Source of the DNA: Nostoc sp. ATCC 43529
GTDB taxonomy: Bacteria > Cyanobacteriota > Cyanobacteriia > Cyanobacteriales > Nostocaceae
Assembly: GCA_003326205.1 (NCBI GenBank)
Contig: LWTK01000056.1
Coordinates: 1 to 64,000 of the forward strand
Direction of reading: 5' to 3'
DNA: 64,000 nucleotides
Positions 17,662 to 26,600 of this stretch are shown here, in pieces (position 1 is the first letter of the stretch; every line of letters starts with the position of its first letter). The translations under genes were made by a program, and so were the position numbers. The notes under the pieces are model-generated. The model ran no database searches. It was not told the origin of the DNA and saw only the letters and a program-made list of their open reading frames with translations.

Positions 17662-18396
17662 TTAAGCTGCAACTTTTTCCTCAAGTGGTTTAAAAGTTTT
17701 TTTGCTAGCACCACAAATAGGACATTCCCAATCATCGGGAATTTCTTCAAAAGGTGTCCCAGGTGCTATTCCTGAATCAGGATCGCCAGCAACGGGATCG
17801 TAAATCATACTGCACTGTCTACAAATCCATTTACGAGTTTGAGGATTTTCATCTACGGCTCTATTTGCTGCTTGTCCTCCATTTAATACTTCTAAAGCTT
17901 CAGCGTAGCGATCGGCGTGATAATTTTCGATGAATTTTAACAAGCCAAAACGATGTGCAGCTTCCCGAAATGTGTTGGCATGATCGGCGGATTCTTTAGC
18001 TTGTTTGAGAAATTCTTCAGCAGCAGGATTATCGCGTTGGCTCTGCCCGCCGTAGGCATCGCGTTGAGCATCTGCGGCAAATTGTGGATACATTGTGGTA
18101 TATTCGTAAGTCTCGCCTTCAATTGCTAATGATAAACAACGAGACACAATTTCCCGCTTTTGTTCATCAGTTAAAGCTGCGGCATCGTCTACCACAAGCT
18201 CTGGATGTAGCAATTCAAAATGTGCAAAAGCGTGTTCAGTTTCTTGGTCTGCTGTCTCTTTAAAAAGTTTTGCTAAGTCTGTAAATCCAAGTTTACGCGC
18301 CACCTCAGCAAAAAACAAATACTTACGATTGGCCATCGACTCACCACCGAAGGCGGCTTCTAAGTTTTGAAGAGTAGTAAAGTTGGATAAATCCAT
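17662..18396 (-). CDS. Rubrerythrin
   Basis: 244 residues from ATG 18396 (MDLSNFTTLQNLEAAFGGES); a longer frame to 18453 lacks family support. The ferritin-like domain (1-165) has the diiron ligands in FGGESMANRKY, KETADQETEHAFAHFELL and the later ESADHANTFREAAHRF. The C-terminal rubredoxin domain has two CxxC pairs (WICRQCSMIYDP and WECPICGASK). Rubrerythrin reduces hydrogen peroxide in the cytoplasm using rubredoxin-type electrons. Between the third and fourth helices is an extra segment DAQRDAYGGQSQRDN, encoded by an interspersed repeat at 18031-18066. Monocistronic. Confidence 0.93.
   Translation of the reverse strand: MDLSNFTTLQNLEAAFGGESMANRKYLFFAEVARKLGFTDLAKLFKETADQETEHAFAHFELLHPELVVDDAAALTDEQKREIVSRCLSLAIEGETYEYTTMYPQFAADAQRDAYGGQSQRDNPAAEEFLKQAKESADHANTFREAAHRFGLLKFIENYHADRYAEALEVLNGGQAANRAVDENPQTRKWICRQCSMIYDPVAGDPDSGIAPGTPFEEIPDDWECPICGASKKTFKPLEEKVAA
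18031..18066. repeat. Interspersed repeat inside rubrerythrin
   Basis: The plus strand reads ATCGCGTTGGCTCTGCCCGC and then CGTAGGCATCGCGTTG. Its parts (TTGGCT..GCC and CCGTAGGCATC) match the intergenic repeats at 34733-34768 and 15766-15818. It adds about 12 residues to the protein and keeps the frame. Confidence 0.6.
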
Positions 18397-18657
18397 AATT
18401 TGGGGATGCCTGCAATGTGAGGTTTTGTAGGAAAATGCAAAATATACAACCAAATAAATGAGCTGTTATTCGTATAAATTAGAAATGATTTATACAAATT
18501 TTTTCAGCCCAAATTTAGTAGGATAACACATCCGTGCTATTCTACCTGGACAATTATAAGACTGAAAAGTTTTACAGCCTACAAAGGAGCAACAAAGAAT
18601 TCTGAATTTGGAATTCTGGCTGCTGAACTCAAGTTGTTTAAAGTTCTAAAAATTGCT

Positions 18658-18784
18658 AAGTAGAAGGACTCAATTAAACTAAAGTTCGTAGTATGGGCTT
18701 GAGCCATTAAAACGTCTGTTAAGAGCGATAAATCGCTTACTACGAAAAAGCTCCAATCTTACATTTAATTATGTCTACCTACTT
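18658..18784 (+). mobile_element. MITE-like element, copy 1
   Basis: 127 bp, from AAGTAGAAGGACTCAATTAA to CCTACTT. The core TTCGTAGTATGGGCTTGAGC and GAGCGATAAATCGCTTACTA is shared with copies at 56835-56962 and 63464-63591. Imperfect terminal inverted repeats (TAAGTAG...CTACTTA) and an inner palindrome GCGATAAATCGC. No ORF. The flanking TA at both ends could be a target duplication. Confidence 0.75.
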
Positions 18785-18850
18785 AACCCTCTTTTATCAC
18801 TCTCGACAAAGTATAATTAGGAGCGATCGCAAAAACACCAGACAGAGAGT

Positions 18851-18960
18851 ATGGTTGAGCCTCGCCCACCTGCACCCACAGTAAAATTTGTGGACGAATA
18901 CTGCCAGTTGTATCAAAACCTCTTTCCAGAAGTTAGAAGCTTTGAAGCTTTTAAGTACCT
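18851..18960 (+). pseudogene. IS701-family transposase, N-terminal remnant
   Basis: From ATG 18851 the frame reads MVEPRPPAPTVKFVDEYCQL then YQNLFPEVRSFEAFKYL, the typical beginning of IS701-family DDE transposases in cyanobacteria, and stops two codons later. The remaining 90 percent of the gene is missing; at 18959 the sequence switches to an IS110-type transposase. The piece has a HIP1-containing upstream flank. Family recognition is from memory. Confidence 0.65.
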
Positions 18961-19376
18961 CGGCTGATTTGTACGCTATCGCTGATTGGTTAACTGAGTC
19001 TGGGGTTGAGACTGTGGCAATGGAATCAACGGATGTGTACTCGATTCCATTGTTTCAAATTTTGGAGACTCGTGGCTTTGAGGTCAAGCTAGTCAATGCC
19101 CACCATGTCAAAACTCTACCTGGTCGCAAAACAGACGTTTTAGATTGTCAATGGCTGCAACAGTTACACAGCTATGGGTTGTTGTCAGGTTCTTTTCGCC
19201 CAGAAGACGAAATCTGTGTTCTACGTAGCTATATCCGTCAACGTGATAGTCTCATCCGAAGTGCCAGTGTTCACATCCAACGGATGCAGAAAGTTTTAAC
19301 TCAAATGAACATACAACTGCATCAAGCAGTCAGTGATATTACAGGTACTACAGGTATGGCAATCATACGAGCATAA
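18959..19376 (+). pseudogene. IS110-family transposase fragment
   Basis: About 138 codons of the N-terminal DEDD domain: ADLYAIADWLTESGVETVAM, then ESTDVYSIPLFQILETRGF, KLVNAHHVKTLPGRKTDVLD and SYIRQRDSLIRSASVHIQRM. It lacks its true start and everything after GMAIIRA. Substitutions at otherwise constant places (STDVYSIP where the family has STGVYWIP) show decay. On the left it abuts an IS701 piece, on the right it cuts a kinase gene. Not able to transpose by itself. Confidence 0.85.
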
Positions 19377-19625
19377 CTATGTGGCTTTCTCAAGCACATT
19401 TGTTCCTTGAACTTGTGGGACAAATTGCTTAATTACGCAAGGCTCATCTATTCTATCTGCATCTCTGGCTTCATAAGTTCTGCTAAATCCACCCTCTCCC
19501 AAAAGTCGTATTATCCGAAAGCGATTTCTGAATAATAGTGTGAGTGTTTGCCCACACTTAATGCAAAACTTATTGTCATCAGGATTAAACGGATTTGAGC
19601 AGCTGGGATTGGAACAGTAAAGCAT
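19377..19625 (-). pseudogene. Ser/Thr protein kinase, N-terminal fragment cut by IS110 remnant
   Basis: 83 codons from ATG 19625: a zinc-ribbon with four cysteines (MLYCSNPSCSNPFNPDD and KFCIKCGQ) followed by the start of a Hanks-type kinase (NRFRIIRLLGEGGFSRTYEA, Lys in CVIKQFVPQVQG). The gene breaks off after NVLEKAT exactly where the IS110 fragment ends, so the kinase lacks its catalytic loop, activation segment and any sensor part. It cannot be an active kinase; the zinc-ribbon could still be expressed. Full-length relatives are common in Nostocales. Confidence 0.8.
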
Positions 19626-19798
19626 ATTTAGAAATTTATCAGTAGATAGTGTTATGTTAAGTTTTCTCATTTCCTGCCTACTCGATTTCATGATTTACTG
19701 TTGTGACTGGATTTACTTCTAGTGGCGTCTACAGTCTCAAGCCAATTTTGCTAGCGTAGTGATATAGGGTTTATCACTTCCCAGCACGAGGTTTTAAT

Positions 19799-20674
19799 AT
19801 GGCTCATTTAAATCAGCGTCGCAACCAAAATGTTAACGGCGATTTTTATGTAGATACTACTTGTATTGATTGTGATACCTGTCGCTGGATGACTCCTGAA
19901 GTTTTTTCTCGTATTGATGAGCAGTCAGCAGTTTATCATCAACCAACAAATAAAGCGGAAAGATTAGCAGCGCTAGAAGCACTTTTGGCTTGTCCTACTA
20001 GTTCTATTGGCACAGTTGAAAAACCAAAAGATATCAAAGTTGCTCAGGAAAAGTTTCCAATTTTAGTAGATGAAAATATTTATCATTGTGGATATCATTC
20101 TGAAAAATCCTATGGTGCTGCTAGCTATTTAATTCAACTCCCTGAAGGTAATATTTTGGTTGATTCTCCTCGATTTACGCCACCTTTAGTCAAGCGTTTA
20201 GAAGACATAGGTGGAATTTGTTATATGTATTTAACTCACAGGGATGATGTAGCAGATCATCAAAAGTTTGCAGAGCATTTTCAGTGTCAGCGCATCCTCC
20301 ACGCTGATGAAATTTCTGCGGGTACTCGCAATGTGGAAATACAGTTAACGGGACTTGAACCATTTACCTTGACTGAGGATTTATTAATTATTTCAGTTCC
20401 AGGCCACACCAAAGGACACACGGTTTTACTTTATAAAAACAAGTTTCTCTTCACTGGCGACCATCTCGCTTGGTCAGAAAGGTTGCAACAACTGGTTGCA
20501 TTCCACGATGTCTGCTGGTATTCTTGGTCAGAACAAACTAAATCAATGCGTAACTTGGCTAATTACTCTTTTGAATGGGTGCTACCAGGTCATGGACGGA
20601 GGTTTCATGCTGATAGAGAAACCATGCGTCAACAGATGCAAAAGTGTATTCAATTTATGGAATCTTTGAAGTAG
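19799..20674 (+). CDS. Ferredoxin-like - metallo-beta-lactamase fusion protein
   Basis: 291 residues. Residues 1-80 form a ferredoxin-like domain with cysteines in TTCIDCDTCRW and ALLACPTSSIG, suited to one Fe-S cluster. Residues 90-290 form a metallo-beta-lactamase domain with the metal motif THRDDVADH, a second His in VPGHTKGH, the bridging Asp in FTGDHLAW and a last His in PGHGRRFH. The family hydrolyses or oxidises small substrates; the pairing of an Fe-S domain with an MBL domain suggests redox control, which is inference. Similar fusions occur across cyanobacteria and plants. The gene is separate from the transposon scar on its left. Confidence 0.88.
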   Translation: MAHLNQRRNQNVNGDFYVDTTCIDCDTCRWMTPEVFSRIDEQSAVYHQPTNKAERLAALEALLACPTSSIGTVEKPKDIKVAQEKFPILVDENIYHCGYHSEKSYGAASYLIQLPEGNILVDSPRFTPPLVKRLEDIGGICYMYLTHRDDVADHQKFAEHFQCQRILHADEISAGTRNVEIQLTGLEPFTLTEDLLIISVPGHTKGHTVLLYKNKFLFTGDHLAWSERLQQLVAFHDVCWYSWSEQTKSMRNLANYSFEWVLPGHGRRFHADRETMRQQMQKCIQFMESLK

Positions 20675-20733
20675 CAGTGCAGACTATTCTAATTCTGAAT
20701 TCTGACTTCTGAATTCATCAATTCTGCTGCAAC

Positions 20734-22233
20734 TTATTTCTTAAAATATCTCAAGCCATAACGGTCTTGATATTTGCTGATATACTCTACATTCTGTTGC
20801 TCTATTATTGACAGCAATTTTCTTGGAAATTCTTTTGGTGAATATATAGGACGATACCAAGCTTGGTTATTAAAGTAATGTTGTAATTCAGGTGTGTCAA
20901 AACGGCGGCCGTGGCTAGCAAATATTGAATTTCGCATAATATCTAATTCAAAACCACTTTTACCATCCAAATCTGCATCAGTAACGCGTCTTTGGCTCAG
21001 CCAAAAATAAGTATTAAAAGTAGTGTTATCATCTGGCGTTACTAATGGAGTTGGAGAAGGTGTAGATTGAGTAGGAAGAGACGGAGTTGGTGTAAATTTT
21101 GGAGTTTCAATAGTTAGACTAGGGGCAATTGATGGTGTTTCTACTGGACTGGGGACAGTTGATGGTGTTGGTGAAGCCAATACTGTTTTATCTGTTATCT
21201 CTTGAGGGGATTTTGTAAGCATTTGACCAATAATTATAGATGCACCAATTAATCCACCTGCAATTAAACTACCGATGAGGATATTATTCTGACTATTATT
21301 TTGAGAACTTTGAGGAGTTGGCTGTGGCTTTTTATGTACTGTCTGAGGTGGTGGTGCAGATACTAAAGTTGCTTGAGTTAAGACGGGTTGCGTCGGTGGA
21401 ATTGGATTTGCTATGCTCTGTAAAGCATCTAGCATTGCTCTAGCTGTAGGATAGCGATCGCGTGGATGATAAGCGATCGCTCGATCAATTATTCCTGCCA
21501 TCATTGGGCTAATATGGCTGGCATACTGTCGCCAAACAATTTCACCAGTTTGGGAATCTGTCTCTAATTGTTGCGCTACTCTTCCAGTCAGTAAATAAAT
21601 TACTGTCATTCCCAAACTATATAAATCACTCGAATAAACTGGTCTACCTGCGGCTTGTTCGCTAGGCATATATCCAGGTGTACCAATCACAATGGAACTG
21701 GTAGGATTTCCTTGGGAATTTACCACGGTTCCCATTGATTCCCGCACAGCACCAAAATCAATTAGCACCGATTTACCGTCACTATAACGCACGATGATAT
21801 TATCCGGTTTAATATCCCGGTGAACGATATTTTTTGAGTGGACGTAATCCAAAACGGGTAAGATATTCATGAATAATTCAAAAGCGGCGGCTTCACTAAA
21901 TAGCCCTTGCTTTTGGAATTTTGCAGTTAGGGTATCACCTTCAACCCACTCTTGAACTAAATAAAATTCCCCACCTGAAGAGAAGTAAGCATACAAAGCT
22001 GGAATCTGGTCATTTGCACCACCGAGTTCCTCTAAAATCGCTGCTTCCCGTTGAAACCTCTCTTGAACTATTTGGTAAATCTGAGGATTATTGTGAATCG
22101 GTTTTAGCTGTTTCACCACACAACGGCGCTTTGAAGGCATATAGGTGTCTTCTGCAAGATAGGTTTGACCAAACCCACCAGCACCTAATGTCTGGATAAC
22201 TTGATAGCGATCGTTTAGCAGCTGTATTGTCAT
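20734..22233 (-). CDS. Ser/Thr protein kinase with C-terminal YARHG domain
   Basis: 499 residues. The kinase domain (1-275) has the glycine loop LGAGGFGQTY, Lys in CVVKQLKP, catalytic loop HRDIKPDN, and DFG in LIDFGAV; the substrate-side motif reads GTPGYMPSEQ in place of APE. One membrane segment lies near residues 320-342 (ILIGSLIAGGLIGASIIIG), followed by a proline-, serine- and threonine-rich stalk and a YARHG domain at 405-460 (DADLDGKSGFELDIMRNSIF, ASHGRRF, YFNNQAWYRP). The kinase is thus cytoplasmic with an extracytoplasmic YARHG sensor. Targets are unknown. The GIY-YIG gene lies 47 bp upstream on the same strand. Confidence 0.93.
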   Translation of the reverse strand: MTIQLLNDRYQVIQTLGAGGFGQTYLAEDTYMPSKRRCVVKQLKPIHNNPQIYQIVQERFQREAAILEELGGANDQIPALYAYFSSGGEFYLVQEWVEGDTLTAKFQKQGLFSEAAAFELFMNILPVLDYVHSKNIVHRDIKPDNIIVRYSDGKSVLIDFGAVRESMGTVVNSQGNPTSSIVIGTPGYMPSEQAAGRPVYSSDLYSLGMTVIYLLTGRVAQQLETDSQTGEIVWRQYASHISPMMAGIIDRAIAYHPRDRYPTARAMLDALQSIANPIPPTQPVLTQATLVSAPPPQTVHKKPQPTPQSSQNNSQNNILIGSLIAGGLIGASIIIGQMLTKSPQEITDKTVLASPTPSTVPSPVETPSIAPSLTIETPKFTPTPSLPTQSTPSPTPLVTPDDNTTFNTYFWLSQRRVTDADLDGKSGFELDIMRNSIFASHGRRFDTPELQHYFNNQAWYRPIYSPKEFPRKLLSIIEQQNVEYISKYQDRYGLRYFKK

Positions 22234-22280
22234 AAAAGATTACCAGCAATATTCATAAGATAGTTTTCCCAAAACTACCT

Positions 22281-22826
22281 TCATTTCAAATCTAGTAACC
22301 CTTGTTCTTTCAATTTAGGATTAAAGCGAATTTCTACTTGCAAACTACGCGCTTCTAATTCTTTTAAAATTTCTGCTTCTACTCGCCGTGCCACATTTTT
22401 AATAATTTTTATCTGTGCCAATTCATCATTAGCTGGATTTTGATAATTTGCCTGTTCTTCAGGTGTCATTAAGATTTTCACATCAATCGGATTAGTCCAT
22501 TTTTCTTTGTTGTCGCCATTTCCGGCTGGTACACTGCCATTTTCGGCAATCCAAGCATTCTCAATATTTTCTAAAACCGTGCGACTGGGACGTTCAATAG
22601 TTTGAACTTTCACCCAATAACACTGCTGTGGTTGACGTACCAAATGCTGCTTCAGACTGAGATAAACATCACGAGAATATCCCACAAATTGCAGCGTTTT
22701 TTCTCGGTCAAAGATAGCATACACGCCGATTTTACCTTGAAATTGTTCGGGGAGTTGGCCGCGATCGCCAATATAAGGAATGTATTCCAAACTTGCCAAA
22801 GCAGGAGTATTCGTTTCAGTAGTCAT
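22281..22826 (-). CDS. GIY-YIG nuclease-family protein
   Basis: 181 residues. The fold is indicated by KIGVYAIFDREKTLQFVGYS, where GVY and FVGYS stand for the GIY and YIG strands, and by the following Arg in SRDVYLSLKQHL. A conserved tail with KWTNPIDVKILMTPEE and a helical C-terminus (IKNVARRVEAEILKELEARS) is typical of the cyanobacterial version. The consensus Glu near LENIENAWIAENG may bind metal. Whether it cuts DNA is not known. It may be co-transcribed with the kinase gene downstream. Confidence 0.85.
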   Translation of the reverse strand: MTTETNTPALASLEYIPYIGDRGQLPEQFQGKIGVYAIFDREKTLQFVGYSRDVYLSLKQHLVRQPQQCYWVKVQTIERPSRTVLENIENAWIAENGSVPAGNGDNKEKWTNPIDVKILMTPEEQANYQNPANDELAQIKIIKNVARRVEAEILKELEARSLQVEIRFNPKLKEQGLLDLK

Positions 22827-22999
22827 AACTCAAATCTCAAACTTTTATTTACTTTTGTAATTCAAAACTGCTACAGAAATAATAATTTTTTTGCGAACAT
22901 CTTCTCTAAACTTGGCGCTCTTGGCGTCCTTAGCGGTTCGTTTTCATGATTTTTTATTCACAACCCATCTAGAATAATTATAATGATGAAAAAGCAACT

Positions 23000-23320
23000 T
23001 CAAATTTTTTTGTAAATAGCACAAAGACGACTGGGTTTAAAAATCTTAGCACTAAACATGAAATTTGGCGGTACATTAATGATGATATATTCATCAGATT
23101 CATGATATTTTTCAAATTCTGTCGGCATTCCTTTAGTAGTAGTTGAGCTATAAGGAACTGGCTGAAAAATTAACTCTGTAAATTCAACTTTTTCACACTG
23201 TAATTGCTGGCATATTTGATTTAAAAAAGCTTCACTCGTTAATAATTTAAATAGACTTTCTTTAGCTTGTGGTTCGAGGGTGAAACTCGCATCAAAGTTC
23301 TGAACGATTTTTAGGCGCAT
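23000..23320 (-). CDS. Hypothetical protein, 106 residues
   Basis: Not recognised. The frame is open from ATG 23320 to TAA, codes for a mixed alpha/beta pattern (RLKIVQNFDASFTLEPQAKE, LFKLLTSEAFLNQICQQLQC) and ends with SAKIFKPSRLCAIYKKI. Codon usage looks like its neighbours. There is no signal peptide or membrane segment. It stands alone between the GIY-YIG gene and the rpoC2 terminator. It may be a shortened member of a larger family. Confidence 0.5.
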   Translation of the reverse strand: MRLKIVQNFDASFTLEPQAKESLFKLLTSEAFLNQICQQLQCEKVEFTELIFQPVPYSSTTTKGMPTEFEKYHESDEYIIINVPPNFMFSAKIFKPSRLCAIYKKI

Positions 23321-23600
23321 TTTCTCTATAGATACTAATTAACAACTCAGTGATGATAGAGGCTCAGCAATATTTTGCACATGGTTATCCAAAAGTACTG
23401 ACTAACCGAGCCTACCTTTTTCAGTAATTGAGCTTTGTGAAAAATCACCACTTTAAGATCAGCCTATTAGATTGTGGTACTTCTGTCAGCCACAAAAGTA
23501 AGGTGACATGATTAAGAATCATGAACTGTAGCAGATTTTTTTATGAATGAAAGAAACACTTTTCCCATTCCCTACTCTCCATATTTCTTAAAAGCAAACT
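23321..23600. other. Intergenic region downstream of rpoC2
   Basis: 280 bp, AT-rich, without a supported ORF or RNA. The rpoC2 terminator lies at its right end. Confidence 0.4.
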
Positions 23601-23635
23601 AAAAAGGCAAAAGAAAATTTTCTTTTGCCTTTTTA
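23601..23635 (-). terminator. Terminator of the rpoB-rpoC1-rpoC2 operon
   Basis: AAAAAGGCAAAAGAAAA (23601-23617) and TTTTCTTTTGCCTTTTT (23618-23634) form a perfect palindrome with A and T flanks, 19 nt past the rpoC2 stop. It would work in both directions. Confidence 0.8.
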
Positions 23636-23652
23636 TGATTTAGATTTGAGTT

Positions 23653-26600
23653 TTATTCGTCGTCGAAATCGTCTTCGTCTTCGTCGTCGTCTTCGTAATC
23701 TTCTTCGTCTGCTACTTCATCGGCGATTAAGTCATCGTCGTCATCTAAAATTGACCTTTCCGCACGTCTGCTTCCATAGCTAGGCTCTCCCAGAGTCGGA
23801 GAATCTAAATTATAGGTGCGAGCTGTGCGGTCATCTAAGACCATATCCAAGGGATCGTCAACTTCATCTAAGACACTACTACTAATATCAGTAGCATAGT
23901 CATCGATCGCACTGGTTTCTTCATAAGTATTGTAACCAGTACCAGCTGGAATCAATCGCCCGATAATCACGTTTTCTTTTAATCCTCGCAGCCAGTCAGA
24001 TTTGCCTTCAATAGCTGCTTCAGTAAGCACCCGTGTTGTCTCTTGGAAAGATGCAGCAGAAATAAAACTGTCGGTGTTCAAAGATGCTTTAGTAATCCCC
24101 AATAATACTGGAGTATACTGTGCCCTAGCACCGCCTGTGATTGCCATTGCTTCGTTCACCTGCTCAACTTGGCGCAGTTCCACCAATTCACCGGGTAGCA
24201 TTGTGGTGTCACCACCATCATCAATGCGGACTTTGTTGGTCATCTGGCGCACAATCACTTCAATGTGTTTATCGGAAATATCAATCCCTTGAGACTGATA
24301 CACCATTTGCACTTCATTCACCAAGAATGTCTGTACTTTCTGTAAAGCATGGCTAGCACAAGCATAAACCCCGTCTTCGGAACCCAAGCTAAAGAAGATT
24401 TCCAAAATTTCATGGGGGTTAGATGGGCCATCAGTCAACGGTTGTCCTGCTAACACATGAGATCCATCTGGGACAATTAAGTTTTGCCCTGGGCCTAGAG
24501 GATAATCTGTGACTACACCATTTGATTCTACGACTTTGATGGCGATCGCTTCATCACCATCACCATAAACTACCTTGACTTCTCCCGCCCGCCGTGTTAA
24601 AATGCATGCCTCTTTAGGTTTACGAGCTTCGAGCAATTCTTCAATCCGGGGCAAACCTTGAATAATGTCTCCGGTTTTGGCGCGTTCAAATACCAACAGC
24701 ACCAAGTTATCGCCCCGTTGTACCAAATCACCGTCTTCTATTTGCAACACTGCGCCAGGACTGACTCGGTAAGGACGACCAACGCGGATAGTAATGGCAT
24801 AGTTCTGAGTTTGCAGTGAGGAACTAGGAGTTTCAGCATTAACTACTAACTCTTCACTCTTAACTCCTAACTTTTTCACATCCATTACTTGCCCAGATTC
24901 CTCAGCAAAAACTCCAGCGGCAACTTCTGTACCTGCTACGAGCAAGTCACCCGCCTTCACTTTTGGCTGAGTACTAGTATTTACGGTAATCATGTCAGTT
25001 TCCCGCAACACCAAGCAGCGACGGACATTTTCAGTTCCCTTTTGCACGCCCCGCACTATCCCGCCTTCTTTAGACAAGATTTGGGTACGTGCAACTACAG
25101 ATCCTGGCGCGATGGTTAATCCATCTTGCACTTCCAGTGTTGTTTGGGTACTACCTTGCGTAGCATCAGCGGTAATGTCTCGACGAATTACCAAGGATTC
25201 CAAAATTACCAGCTGCAAGCGTTGAACTTCTGCATCTTCCGTATCCTGCACTAATTCAATATCTGCTGCTAGGGGGGAAGCGTTGTGGTCTTGTTCGCCT
25301 TCTTGCTCAATTTCCAGTACTAGCTGGGTTCGCAGTAGTTCTACACCTTCTACGGATTTCACTCTTTCAGAATCCTTGTAAGGCAGCCGTTGTACTGCGC
25401 GTAACTGAATGGAACGCCCAGTTTGTTGACTTACCGATGTAGTTGATGGCACGTCTGGATTGTTCGGTACAGCAAACTCCACTACCGGACGACTTAACAA
25501 GGCTGGGCCTTCTGGTGTCTCCACATACTGGATATAGCGTAATTCCGTAGCGACAGTGCCTTGAAACTCCTCGCCTGGTTGGACGAAGGTGTTATCTCTT
25601 CCCATAACTGCTTCAGGATCGTCCACCATCAGCAGTTCCCCTGGCTTGACGACCACTTCTCGCAGAATGTCGTTTTTCTGGGTAACTTCAATCACACCGC
25701 TGTTTTGGCAGAAGATATCCTTCACAACTTCGGTGCCAGCTTCCACAAACTGGCCGTCTTCCACTAACAGCAAGGAAATATCTTTATTAACTTCGTGGGT
25801 TTCTTCGGGAATCCACAACAGCGTACCGCCTTGGACAACTTCATAACCCAGTTTGGCTTTGCCTTTTTTCTGGACTTCCACACCCGCGAATTTCAAGAAT
25901 CCACCAGTGGTTGTGCGATAGCGGTCATCAATTAACTCAGCTACCACTTGACCGTTTTGCACTTTTGTGCCTGGTGTAGCGCGGAGGTTAAATACTTGGT
26001 TGTTGCCAGTGGAAACTAGGTAGTTATTGCGACCTTGGGAACTTTGGACTGTTACTGTTGCCTGGTCTAAGACTACAGAAGCGGTAATAATCTCAATTTC
26101 CCTAGTACTCTTCCCTGGAGTAGCTTCGGGCAAGCGAACCACACCACCGTGGAGAGTAGTTAATTTGGTTTCTGCTAATACTCCATTAGAAGCGATCGCG
26201 TCACCATTTTTCACCACCAATTCGGCACCAGGCGGCAAGTTGTAAACTTCCCCAGATAAAATCCAAATCAAACCACCCCGTGCGGCTGTGGTTGTAGTGT
26301 TGCCCTGACGGTCAGTTTTTTGTTCTGGAACGACTTCGGCAAATTGCACTTCCCCTGCCAAGTCAGAAGCCACATCTTTAACAGCTTTTTCTGTATTAGT
26401 CCGAGTTGTGCGTCCACCAAGGGCGACTTCTGCCAACAACTGACCTTGTTTTACTTGATTGCCGTCAAATACATATAGTGTAGAACCTTGAGTCAGCTGC
26501 ACCTCTTGGTTACCTGGGGTGGCATCGCCTTCTTTTTTAGGTTCCAAAATGATGACGCCATTAGCTTCAACATACAAGGCATCTTCCCCGTGGCGGGTAC

